Source of the DNA: JAUVUV01 sp964548275
Lineage (GTDB): Bacteria > Gemmatimonadota > Glassbacteria > GWA2-58-10
DNA length: 64,000 nucleotides
Direction of reading: 5' to 3'
NCBI GenBank assembly: GCA_964548275.1
Contig: CAZJQI010000006.1
Coordinates: 39,094 to 103,093, forward strand
Made by a program: the position numbers and the translations under genes. The notes under the pieces were generated by a model. It had not been told where the DNA came from. It worked only from the letters and a program-made list of their open reading frames with translations, and did no database searches. Of this stretch, positions 53,221 to 62,211 are shown piece after piece. How positions within the stretch are numbered: the stretch's first letter is position 1; every line of letters begins with the position of its first letter.

Positions 53221-54612
53221 TCAAACAATACCGTACTTGTCCAGCTTGTAGTGCAGCGCGCTGACCTTGAGGCCGAGCATGCGGGCGGCCTTGCTCTTGT
53301 TGCCATGGGCGCGCTCCAATACCCGCTCGATTATCCTGCGTTCAGTTGTTTCCAGCGTCTCTGTCAGATCGATACTGCCGGAGGGAGGCAGCTCGAAAGG
53401 CGGCAAACGGCTCGTTTCTGCCGTGGTGCCGGATAGCGGGGGTATATCTGAGCAGGTGATACTCTTGCCGTGGCCGAGGACAAGTGCGCGTTCGATAACG
53501 TTTTCAAGCTCGCGGACATTACCAGGCCAGTTGTAGCCTTCAAGAAGATCAAGCGCCTCTGAATCGAATGTACGGGGAGGCAGGTTCATCCTGCGGCAGA
53601 TTTTGGCTGCCATGTGCCGGGCCAGCAATTGGATATCATTGACGCGCGCTCTCAGGGGAGGAAGCTCTATGGGCACGACATGCAAGCGGTAGAAAAGGTC
53701 CCCGCGGAAATTCCCCTTCTCGACTTCCACATTCAGGTCTTTGTTGGTGGCCGAGACCAGGCGCACGTCAACCGTGAGGGTTTTCTCCCCGCCCACGCGT
53801 TCGAACCGATGCTCCTGCAAAACTCTCAATAGCTTTACCTGCACCGTAGGTGAAATGTCCCCGATTTCGTCCAGGAACAGCGTGCCACCGTGGGCAAGCT
53901 CGAAACGGCCCTTTCTCGCCTTGACAGAGCCTGTAAAAGCGCCCTTTTCGTGGCCGAAAAGCTCGCTTTCCAGCACCCCCTCAGAGAGTGCGGCGCAGGA
54001 GACCTTGACAAACGGCATGGTTTTTCGCTGGCTTTTCTCGTGGATCGCGCGCGCCACCAGTTCCTTGCCGGTGCCGCTTTCCCCTGTAATCAGGACCGAA
54101 GAGTCGGCTAATGCCACCCGCTCGATTATGTTAAAAACCTCGAGCATTGACTCGGATTCGCCGACAAGTTCCCCGTACCCGCCCGCCTCGGCGACCTCGC
54201 TGCGAAGAAACTCGTTTTCCTCGGCCAGACGGATGTTTTCAGCCCGCGCATCCCGCGAGGCGAGCGCCTTTTCCACCTTGACTCTCAGCTCCTCGGGGCT
54301 GAACGGCTTGGTGAGGAAATCGGCCGCACCCTGTTTCATCGCCTCCACGGCAAGGTTCACCGAACCGTAGGCTGTGATCAGGATCATGTCGACATCCGGA
54401 CAGAGCGTACGTGCGCGTTTTAAAACCTCCAGGCCGTCCATTCCGGGAAGCTTGTAATCCGTAATGAGCAGATCGTAGCTTCTTTTGCCGAGCTGGTCCA
54501 GGGCGGCGGCGCCGTTATCGAAACAACAGACATCAAGGCCCATCTGCTTCAGAGAGATCTCCAGGCCCTCCCGCATTGTACGGTTGTCCTCGATTACCAG
54601 AACCGAATGCAT
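53221..54612 (-). CDS. Sigma-54-dependent NtrC-family response regulator
   Basis: About 463 aa from the ATG at 54612; a frame extension to 54642 adds ten residues ahead of the receiver and is unlikely. Receiver domain with phospho-acceptor Asp52 (LLITDYKLPG); AAA+ domain with Walker A GESGTGKE, the sigma-54 loop written GAFTGS rather than GAFTGA, and FLDEIGD; C-terminal Fis-type HTH (NKSKAARMLGLKVSALHYKLDKYGIV). It would open sigma-54 promoters on phosphorylation. No kinase is adjacent. It diverges from fba across 293 bp. Confidence 0.93.
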   Translation of the reverse strand: MHSVLVIEDNRTMREGLEISLKQMGLDVCCFDNGAAALDQLGKRSYDLLITDYKLPGMDGLEVLKRARTLCPDVDMILITAYGSVNLAVEAMKQGAADFLTKPFSPEELRVKVEKALASRDARAENIRLAEENEFLRSEVAEAGGYGELVGESESMLEVFNIIERVALADSSVLITGESGTGKELVARAIHEKSQRKTMPFVKVSCAALSEGVLESELFGHEKGAFTGSVKARKGRFELAHGGTLFLDEIGDISPTVQVKLLRVLQEHRFERVGGEKTLTVDVRLVSATNKDLNVEVEKGNFRGDLFYRLHVVPIELPPLRARVNDIQLLARHMAAKICRRMNLPPRTFDSEALDLLEGYNWPGNVRELENVIERALVLGHGKSITCSDIPPLSGTTAETSRLPPFELPPSGSIDLTETLETTERRIIERVLERAHGNKSKAARMLGLKVSALHYKLDKYGIV

Positions 54613-54905
54613 GTCAAACCACCATTGAAAATTAACAGACATCTTTCGAATTGCAACTTAACAACCCGAGAGAAGTTTGTAAACCTATTGAACGCAGGAA
54701 GGGATATTGTTTTACAGTGCAAGAATGTGATGCCGGGATAGTTAAAAAGAGATGAAAAAGGAGGAAAAGACAGCAGACAAACATTGCTTTTTTTGTATGA
54801 TTTTATTATGGATATAACTTCAATGTTCTATAAGACCCGCAGGTCGGGTCGTTTTATCCAAATAGTGAGGTTAAAAAACAGGCTGCTTTACTTAAGGAGA
54901 TCAAA

Positions 54906-55913
54906 ATGCCATTAGTGCCGATGAGACAGTTATTAAACGAGGCCGCCAAAGGAAATTACGCGGTTGGAGCTTACAACGTAAATAATATGGAGCAGATACA
55001 GGCAATCATGCAGGCGGCCCAGGGGACCAGATCCTCGGTGATAGTGCAGGCAAGCCGAGGGGCTCTGCAGTACAGCAATTTCACGTACCTCAAGAAATTG
55101 ATGGAAGCGGCTGTTGAAGAGAACCCGGATATCCCGATCACGCTGCACCTTGATCACGGCAACAGCCTGGAAACCGCGAAAAAGGCTATCGGAATCGGTT
55201 TCACGAGCGTGATGATTGACGGTTCACTCAAGGAGGACAGCAAGACCCCCACCACGTTCGAGGAGAATGTGGAGGTAACCCGTGCAGTGACAGATTATGC
55301 CCACCCGATGGGAATCACCGTAGAGGGCGAGCTCGGCACTCTCGGGGGTATCGAAGACGGGGTGGGAAGCGGCAGGGTGCAGCTTACCGATCCGGATCAG
55401 GCAGTGGAGTTCGTGGAGAAGACCAGGGTGGATGCGCTTGCCGTGGCGATCGGCACCAGCCACGGGGCTTACAAGTTTAAGGCAGAGCCAAAGCTCGCGC
55501 TGCACATTGTAGAGGAGATTCACGAAAGGCGGCCAGAACTTCACATGGTAATGCACGGAAGCTCTAGCGTGCCCCCGGAGCTGGTCGAGATTGTGAACAG
55601 GTTCGGCGGGAACATGCCCAACGCCAAAGGTGTGCCGATGTCCGAAATCCAGAGCGTGATCCCTTACGGCGTACGAAAGGTAAATATCGACTCGGACGGC
55701 AGGATAGCGATAACCGGGGCTATCCGGAAGGTCTTTATCGAGACCCCGGAGAAGTTCGACCCACGCGACTACCTGAAACCGGCGCGCGAGGCTCTGGCCG
55801 AGCTGGTTGCCCAGAAAATGCGCGACCTGGGCACAGCCGGAAGCGCGGATACATTCAAGCCGCAGACCCTGGAAGACATGAAAGCGTTCTACAGGGAAAA
55901 GGGCTGGATATAG
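54906..55913 (+). CDS. fba: Class II fructose-bisphosphate aldolase
   Basis: 335 aa. Glycolytic and gluconeogenic cleavage of fructose-1,6-bisphosphate with a zinc ion. Zn ligands and phosphate-binding segments are visible: LHLDHG (first His pair), VEGELGTLGG, the glycine stretch AIGTSHGAYK and MHGSSSVP, then KVNIDSD. AAGGAG precedes the ATG. A GACCCG/CGGGTC hairpin lies at 54835-54850 in the leader, possibly a 5'-UTR structure. Followed by a strong terminator. Confidence 0.96.
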   Translation: MPLVPMRQLLNEAAKGNYAVGAYNVNNMEQIQAIMQAAQGTRSSVIVQASRGALQYSNFTYLKKLMEAAVEENPDIPITLHLDHGNSLETAKKAIGIGFTSVMIDGSLKEDSKTPTTFEENVEVTRAVTDYAHPMGITVEGELGTLGGIEDGVGSGRVQLTDPDQAVEFVEKTRVDALAVAIGTSHGAYKFKAEPKLALHIVEEIHERRPELHMVMHGSSSVPPELVEIVNRFGGNMPNAKGVPMSEIQSVIPYGVRKVNIDSDGRIAITGAIRKVFIETPEKFDPRDYLKPAREALAELVAQKMRDLGTAGSADTFKPQTLEDMKAFYREKGWI

Positions 55914-55937
55914 GAAGCTCTAAACATGTAAAAAGAA

Positions 55938-55968
55938 AAGGCCGGCGAAACTTACGCCGGCCTTTTTT
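55938..55968. terminator. Bidirectional Rho-independent terminator
   Basis: AAGGCCGGCG (55938-55947) and CGCCGGCCTT (55955-55964) form a perfect 10-bp stem with AAACTTA loop, T-run on the right and A-run on the left. It ends fba on the plus strand and the 1323-aa gene on the minus strand. Confidence 0.92.
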
Positions 55969-55995
55969 ATTGCACATAGAGGAGAGATATTGATA

Positions 55996-58900
55996 TCAGA
56001 TAGTATCAACCAGCTTGCGCAGCCGCTCCAGATCAACACCCGGAGTGTAGATCTCATTGACCGCCTTTTCGTCGAAACCGCTCTCGGCAACCTTGATCCA
56101 GTCAGTGATCTCCTCGCCATTTTGAAGCAGATTGGCAATCTCCCCTTTTAACTGCTCGTTGCTGCATAGGGCTGCCGCACGAAGAGCGCTCTTGAGAAAC
56201 TTTTTGAACAGCGGCATATCCCTTGTCTCGACTTTCACGTGGCTCATCATATAGAAAATTTCGTTAACCATAATCTGGTACTGCTTTTTACGCTCGGCGT
56301 TGAATTCGCTTTTCATCTGCCCAAGTATCCGCTGCACGACATTTTCCAGTGTGATATAGACCCGGCCGCGGATGATCAGGAGCTTGTATTCCTGGGTGTT
56401 GGGATCGTCGTATTTGGTAAGTTCTTGGCAGTAACCGATAAGAGTCTTGTCGCAATTGGTCTGGCTACGCGCCCAATCCGCAGTCTTTTTCTGTTTAAGG
56501 TAGTTGGCATTGTAATCGTTCACGCAGTTACGCAGACCTTCGAGCACGGGAAATATTCTGCGGATTGCGTCTATTTCGGTTGAAAAAGCGGTCTTGTTCT
56601 TGTTGAAATCCTTGAAAAGAGAAATCATTTCTCCCACGCAGGTACCGATCACACGGAGGATGTTTTCCAGGTTTTCCGGATCGAAAGTTATGTTGTTATC
56701 TTTGTCCGGGATAAAGAAGGTGTGAAGCTGTCCCAGGGCGCCGGAAACGTTTGTTGTTATCCGGTCGGCGAAGACTTCGAAATTTGAGCGCTTTGGAGGG
56801 GTTTGTTTCTGCGAGGACATTTTCTGGCGGAATTCATGGCCCCAGGCAATCAAGTGGTCAGCAAGCTGATCGCTGATAGAGATAACTGACCGCAAAACCT
56901 TGGGAACGGCGTTGATTGAAAGTTGCGGAACCTCCATGTGGCCGAAAATGGAGGAGGACATTTTCTCTTCGCCTTCAGGCTTCCATATCGCGTATTTCTT
57001 GGTGTCCATGTAGGTCGCGCATTTTTTCAGCGAGATCTGGATGTTCTGCATAGGAACGGTCAGCTTGCTTTCCAGGATCTGGCGAGCAATATCGTTGAGA
57101 TAGATTCGCAGGTCATTGGGATGCTGGCAGCTCTGGATAATGAGCTGGCTGCGTTTTAGCCGGTTAATTTCCACGATAGAGGCGGTTATATTGAGCGACA
57201 TCACGTCCCGCAGGCCCATCGGAATCTTGGGGCTTTCGAGCTTGATCTCGCGGGAGTTGCGGATCAAGGTATTGAGGGCCGATTCGATATTATCGAGAAT
57301 TTTCTTGCTTGAATCAATCTGGTCAGCCTTGATCAGCCCTCCGCGGGTGTTCTTGTGTTTCTGGGCGATCAGATTGATCAGCCCTTTCAGGGTGACCATG
57401 TAGCTGGAGTTTATAGTCACAAGAATCGAATGGATTTCATACAGGGGCACCTCGACATTTTCCTCTTCGACATTGATTTTTTCCTCGATAATCTCTGTGC
57501 GCTGGATCGAGTCCCTGGTTTTTTTCAGAAGATCATCGGTTTTACGCAGCAGCGCGGCGGAGTCCTTTGATTCGGGAGCGATGTTTTTAGCGATGTCTTG
57601 GATATAGTAGCAGGCGTCCCGGAGATTGGTCACTATCTGGTCCCGGCGCATCACCGGAATTCTCTTTTCGTAGCCCTCGGCTTTAAGGCCCTCGAAAAAA
57701 ATAGTCAGGTTCTCCAAAGCCTCGGAAAGGCGCTGTATGCTGCGGGGACTCAACCTGCGGACACTTTTCGGAACCGCCTCATCGGCGGCTGGCTGTGGCT
57801 GGGCGTCAGTCATCAAGCGACTGTATTTTTCATCGAAGCCCCGTTCCTCTTCGGAGAGAGATCTGCCGTCCTCAATAGCGGAACCGCCTTCCGAAGCCAG
57901 TTCTTCGCTGGTTCCGCGGGAAAGCACCTGAAGTTCGAAATCGAGCTTGGGAAAGAGCTCGCGCACTCCCTCTTCGAGAAGAAGAAAGTAGTTGGAATCC
58001 CCGCCTACGACCAGGGCGCCTTCCAATAGCCTGGCGCCCTCTGTGACCACCTGGGAATCTACCCGGTTCTTGTCGAGAATACTAACCTGCAGATTATTGG
58101 TTGCGGACTCGATGTTTTCAAGAATATAGTGCTCCAGCTCGATCACCTTCTCCATAAAAGCGGATGTGCTTTTATGGATGGTTTTTTCCTCTTTTTCGCG
58201 TTCTCCCTCCATGATATTGTACATGATGGGGCTGACCAGAAGGGCTGTGGCGCCGAAATACATTTTCAAGAAAGGAAAATGGCGGCAGACCCAGGCGCAA
58301 TTTTTAATTTTTATGTGTTCGTCAGTATCACGTGTATAATTTGGGTTACAGTCAGCGCAGCGGGATTCAAAGTCGGGTTTCTCATAATTCAGGAGAAGGT
58401 TTTCAAATTCCTTGTTGATATAGCCAGAGGCTTCATTGTAGGTCACACCTTTTCTGGTCAGTGTGCGCGTGCTGGTATCAAGAGTTTCGCCGCTGGTTCC
58501 CCGGGCGGTGAAAGTAACCTTGTCCTCGGTGGCCTCTGTAATTGTCAGGTTGCCGCTGGATAGTGCAGTAAGAAACTGGATCACGTCCATCGGGCTGATG
58601 AAGGCCGCGATACGCTCACTTTCCTTATTGTCCGCGAGGTTACTGAGACCGTGAGCCGCACGGAAAGCCTGAAGCTGCTGGAAAAGTTCCATATTTGCCT
58701 CACCCAGAGCCTGGCGGAGGCAACTGACAGTTTTCTTAAGTTTTTCTTCAAAGGAGAACTCGCGCATAACCTTGCCCAGGCAGTCAATTTTAACCTGGGA
58801 CTGGATTTCCTCGGCGATGATTTCCATGTTGTGCATGCTCACTGGTGTGCGGATACCCGGGCGGAGAAATTTCTTGAGCAGGGTGTTGCCGTTAACCACG

Positions 58901-59967
58901 GATTTGCGGCTGCCGAGAGAGTTGCTCAGGTCGGTGAGCTGTTTGATCAGCAGGATTATTTTTCCCTTTTTACGGTCAACTTTGATTGAGCGGTTGTTGT
59001 CTTCCCCCTGTTCTCCGGATGCCTGCCGGATGAAAGCGCGCTCGAGATCGGCGCAGGAAACGCCGATATTTTCCAGAGCCTCGCGGACCTTTGTATTGCC
59101 TTTGGGATTCCAGGGGGCGAGGCGGAATATCATGCGGCCGATAAGGAAATAGACAAGATTGTCGGGCACATTAAAGCTTTTGCTCGCCCACTGGTGGCGG
59201 TACCAGTTGAGGCTGGAGAGAAAAATCATCTTCTCGATCATCGATTTATCTTTCATCTGTTCAGCCAGGTCCAGGAACTCGAGCTTTAGCGATGCGATAA
59301 AAGCATCATCTATGTATCCGATGCCGGTGAGGATACAATGGGCGTAGTAAAGTTTCTGATCGAGTTCCTGGAAATAATTCAGCGCTGTCTGAGCCGCCTG
59401 TTGCTTGATCTCGTCCTCCATGGCCTGTCTGATCAGGCTGTCTGTTTGTTTACAGGTGAGTCGAGCCTGGTCGATATGCTTTAATTCCTCGCGGTAAGTA
59501 ATCAGACGTTGTTTCTCTTCCTCGGCGGATTTGCGCGCACCCGGTATTTTGCGCACTATTTCATAGGTTTTCTCCTCCTCGCCGTTGATATTTACGGTGA
59601 GCCTCTGGCTGATAACCGTATAATCAAGTTCCTCGCTCTGTCCGTGCCGAAGTTTAAGCAGGCCGTTTTCATTGAGGTTATCGAACAGCCTGCGCAGTTG
59701 GCTGATTTTTTCGTCGCGCCCTTTAAGGTGGGGATTCTGGATCAGACGGACCAGAGCCTGGGCGATTAGTACCATCGGCTCATTCTTCTCGGTGGTGTAA
59801 AAACTGCCGAAAGTCTTCTCGAGATAAGTGCGCACCCGGGTAAAAATCAGGCGTTTATCCTGAATCGCCTTGATTTCGTACTTTTTGGTACGCTCGATCA
59901 GGTTTTCGAGCAGCTCCTCGCCTTCAAGTTCTTTCTCATCAACGAGTTTTGCGATTTCAAGGGGCAT
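55996..59967 (-). CDS. Unrecognised 1323-residue cytoplasmic protein
   Basis: No family recognised. No signal peptide; one weakly hydrophobic stretch (FGATALLVSPIMYNI, about 571-585) that may be buried rather than a membrane helix. Mostly helical and charged, with long amphipathic stretches suggesting a scaffold. A small cluster CADC (537-540), His551, C557 and C561 followed by R-H (562-563) could bind zinc. Residues ~680-760 are acidic and low in order (SEELASEGGS..., PQPAADEAVPKS). No Walker or kinase motif seen. No clear Shine-Dalgarno before the ATG at 59967. It starts 96 bp after a FapA/DUF342 gene on the same strand and ends at a bidirectional terminator, so the two genes are likely one transcript. 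Confidence 0.85.
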   Translation of the reverse strand: MPLEIAKLVDEKELEGEELLENLIERTKKYEIKAIQDKRLIFTRVRTYLEKTFGSFYTTEKNEPMVLIAQALVRLIQNPHLKGRDEKISQLRRLFDNLNENGLLKLRHGQSEELDYTVISQRLTVNINGEEEKTYEIVRKIPGARKSAEEEKQRLITYREELKHIDQARLTCKQTDSLIRQAMEDEIKQQAAQTALNYFQELDQKLYYAHCILTGIGYIDDAFIASLKLEFLDLAEQMKDKSMIEKMIFLSSLNWYRHQWASKSFNVPDNLVYFLIGRMIFRLAPWNPKGNTKVREALENIGVSCADLERAFIRQASGEQGEDNNRSIKVDRKKGKIILLIKQLTDLSNSLGSRKSVVNGNTLLKKFLRPGIRTPVSMHNMEIIAEEIQSQVKIDCLGKVMREFSFEEKLKKTVSCLRQALGEANMELFQQLQAFRAAHGLSNLADNKESERIAAFISPMDVIQFLTALSSGNLTITEATEDKVTFTARGTSGETLDTSTRTLTRKGVTYNEASGYINKEFENLLLNYEKPDFESRCADCNPNYTRDTDEHIKIKNCAWVCRHFPFLKMYFGATALLVSPIMYNIMEGEREKEEKTIHKSTSAFMEKVIELEHYILENIESATNNLQVSILDKNRVDSQVVTEGARLLEGALVVGGDSNYFLLLEEGVRELFPKLDFELQVLSRGTSEELASEGGSAIEDGRSLSEEERGFDEKYSRLMTDAQPQPAADEAVPKSVRRLSPRSIQRLSEALENLTIFFEGLKAEGYEKRIPVMRRDQIVTNLRDACYYIQDIAKNIAPESKDSAALLRKTDDLLKKTRDSIQRTEIIEEKINVEEENVEVPLYEIHSILVTINSSYMVTLKGLINLIAQKHKNTRGGLIKADQIDSSKKILDNIESALNTLIRNSREIKLESPKIPMGLRDVMSLNITASIVEINRLKRSQLIIQSCQHPNDLRIYLNDIARQILESKLTVPMQNIQISLKKCATYMDTKKYAIWKPEGEEKMSSSIFGHMEVPQLSINAVPKVLRSVISISDQLADHLIAWGHEFRQKMSSQKQTPPKRSNFEVFADRITTNVSGALGQLHTFFIPDKDNNITFDPENLENILRVIGTCVGEMISLFKDFNKNKTAFSTEIDAIRRIFPVLEGLRNCVNDYNANYLKQKKTADWARSQTNCDKTLIGYCQELTKYDDPNTQEYKLLIIRGRVYITLENVVQRILGQMKSEFNAERKKQYQIMVNEIFYMMSHVKVETRDMPLFKKFLKSALRAAALCSNEQLKGEIANLLQNGEEITDWIKVAESGFDEKAVNEIYTPGVDLERLRKLVDTI

Positions 59968-60063
59968 AGGACAGAGACAAACAAACCGTCAATAGTGACG
60001 GTCCCGGTTGATTATAACAGAGAGACCTTTCATAGGCGCTAGCCAAGAAATTTTTAATAAATA

Positions 60064-61467
60064 TCAGGCCGTGGCTACAATCTCTCCTTTTACCTCACGC
60101 AGAGTCGAGCGCAAGACCTTTTCTTTGAAAACGCGAGGAAACTTACCGATTACTATTTTAACTCCGGGATAAAGGACATTGCCAACCCTGACATATACAT
60201 TCTTATGCTTGGCGGTTTCTTTTTCAATCTCACCCAATTCGCCATCAAGTTTGGCCTTGTATTGCGGAAAGTGATTGATTGTTTCCTGCAGCCGTTCATA
60301 GAGTTTTTCCTGCTCCGGGGGCAGAGAGCCTTTAAGCTTGATCTTGAGGCGTAAAAGATTCTCAAGAGCCTTTTTGACCTTTTCCTGGTTCTGCTGGATT
60401 TTATTAAACTCCTGGTTGATTTCCTCTTTGCGTTCCAGGAGCCTGAAGTCGCACCCCACGGCCACCAGGGTCTGGGTATAGCTGACACTGCCAATCTGAT
60501 CTGCTTCAACAGACCCCGCCACCTGCCATTCGCCCCCGATAATTGAACCTTTACGGCCGCTGGCATTGAGATTGCCGCCCACTTTCCCATTGCAGTGCAT
60601 CAATTCACCGCCGGTATTAAGGTCTCCGCCACAAATAATATTCTGTTTCTGGACAAATTTAATGGTCAGGTCTCCACCGGTTTTGATCAGGCCCTGGCCA
60701 TGGCCGATAAAGCCTTTCTTGACCAGTGCGTTACCGCCTGCTTCAACCTCGGCGTCCTCAACCACACCGCCGATCTCGAGATCTCCAGTAGCATTGACTT
60801 TGAATCCCGCCTTGATATCCCCGCCGATGAACAGGGAGCCGATAAATTTGATATTCCCGGTTGAATAATCCACATCGCCCTTGATTTCAAGCTTGGGCTT
60901 GACTTCAACAAGCTTGGAGCTGTCAAGAGACACACAGCCGCCGATTGAAGCGATCAGCAGGTCCGGATCTTTCGGCGAGAGTTCCGTGTTCGGGCCTTCC
61001 GGAACAACTATGTCTTCTCCTTCCTTGGGCGGAATTTCATTGTCTGTAACCGATCTTCCCGGCTGCCCATTAGTGGGAGGAATCCTGCGGCAGAGCTGGT
61101 CACCTTTTCTTACGTTAACAAGCACCGAGGTTTCATGGTAATCGATACGACCGCTTTCATCCTCCCTGGGTTGAAAACCCTTCTCAGTTTCAAAATAGAA
61201 ATCGATCGTGGCGTTTTCTCCATGTTTTGGAGGGGTACCAGAGGCAACGAGGACATCCTCGTCGAAAAGAGATTCACGGAAAATACGCTCCAGTTCGCTC
61301 TCCAAAATACCATAGACCACACCTTTGTCCTTGAGAGCTTTACGGGCATCATCAACGGTTAGAGTCGTTTTCAGAGCGCCCTCTTCGCCCACAAACGGGA
61401 CGTTAATATAAGCTTCAAGTTCATCGTTTTTCAGCGAGGCTTTTATCTGTCTCCATTCTTCAGCCAC
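60064..61467 (-). CDS. FapA (DUF342) family protein
   Basis: 467 aa, start GTG at 61467 with AAAGGA upstream. The N-terminal ~150 residues have the usual FapA beta-rich head (VLVNVRKGDQLCRRIPPTNGQPG). Residues ~185-320 form the DUF342 right-handed repeats: IGGDIKAGFKVNATGDLEIGG, GGNALVKKGFIGHGQGLIKTGGD, CGGDLNTGGELMHCNG. A coiled coil (~340-410, KEEINQEFNKIQQNQEKVKKALENLLRLK) and a short end domain follow. DUF342 proteins occur with flagellar, chemotaxis and signalling genes, and polymer-forming relatives exist; the true role is unclear. Here its partner is an orphan 1323-aa protein, with no flagellar gene in sight. Confidence 0.85.
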   Translation of the reverse strand: MAEEWRQIKASLKNDELEAYINVPFVGEEGALKTTLTVDDARKALKDKGVVYGILESELERIFRESLFDEDVLVASGTPPKHGENATIDFYFETEKGFQPREDESGRIDYHETSVLVNVRKGDQLCRRIPPTNGQPGRSVTDNEIPPKEGEDIVVPEGPNTELSPKDPDLLIASIGGCVSLDSSKLVEVKPKLEIKGDVDYSTGNIKFIGSLFIGGDIKAGFKVNATGDLEIGGVVEDAEVEAGGNALVKKGFIGHGQGLIKTGGDLTIKFVQKQNIICGGDLNTGGELMHCNGKVGGNLNASGRKGSIIGGEWQVAGSVEADQIGSVSYTQTLVAVGCDFRLLERKEEINQEFNKIQQNQEKVKKALENLLRLKIKLKGSLPPEQEKLYERLQETINHFPQYKAKLDGELGEIEKETAKHKNVYVRVGNVLYPGVKIVIGKFPRVFKEKVLRSTLREVKGEIVATA

Positions 61468-61826
61468 TTAACTTTTCCTTTAACAAAGGTCTGAGAAACA
61501 GGGAAAACAGGCAAAGAATACAACCATCAATCTATATATAATATAAAATTACCGGAAGTAAACATTTTAAGCTAATAAACCAAATAAAAAAACATTTCTT
61601 AGAGACAGAGGGGAAAATTCTGTTAGAATCTATAAAAGCGAAGGCTTTTATAATCTGCCGAAACAGTCTCTCGGCAGGGATCAAGCCAGGGGATGAATAG
61701 AAGACGGTTCGCGCAAAATGGGCGGATGGCAGGATAAAAAGATATGTGCCGATTGCCGGATATGTTATATTATTGAGCAATGAAAAATCCGATAGCTGTA
61801 TTGTATAATGAGCTTCCCGGAGCCGG
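61468..61826. other. A+T-rich spacer with perfect hairpin
   Basis: Contains TATAAAAGC (61631-61639) and GCTTTTATA (61644-61652), a perfect 9-bp stem with GAAG loop, flanked by A+T-rich DNA. It could be a terminator for the small membrane-protein gene. No gene seen; an open frame on the minus strand through this region has no family traits. Confidence 0.5.
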
Positions 61827-62027
61827 TCAGCTTTTCCGGCTGATCCGGCCGTAGATGCGAAATGAAAAATAGGCGACTGCCGAAATCCAGAAAACCGTTC
61901 GAGAGAGGACCGACATTGGGTAAGAGAAGGCGTGAAACAACTGATCGCCCAGCACGACAGCAAGGCCGCTTGCAATGACCAGCCAGATAAGAATGAACTG
62001 GATTCGGCGGTTTGATTGAGATTGCAT
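61827..62027 (-). CDS. Small two-helix membrane protein
   Basis: 66 aa. A short basic N-terminus (MQSQSNRR) precedes two hydrophobic stretches (FILIWLVIASGLAVVL and SRTVFWISAVAYFSF) and a basic tail RISRKS, a plausible hairpin membrane protein. Only a weak GGA lies upstream of the ATG. No family recognised. A competing longer frame on the same strand shifts through it and is less protein-like. Could be a genuine small gene or chance. Confidence 0.45.
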   Translation of the reverse strand: MQSQSNRRIQFILIWLVIASGLAVVLGDQLFHAFSYPMSVLSRTVFWISAVAYFSFRIYGRISRKS

Positions 62028-62211
62028 AGTAGTCCAGGTTGTGTTTAAAAGTTGCGAGTTATTTACGATAGCTAAAGTAAAAACACACAGAGCAGAGCCT
62101 GTCAGGCGGCAATTTACCGGCGAGCGCCTGTGTCACCTCCTCTGCTGTTGGATGTCCCTCCGGGTGACAAGAGGCGCTACTGAGTGAAACGTGAACGGCA
62201 CGAGGTGAAAG

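Noticed and set aside
61532..61975. Minus-strand open frame of 147 codons
   Set aside because: Runs through the A+T-rich hairpin spacer and overlaps the more protein-like 66-codon frame in another phase.
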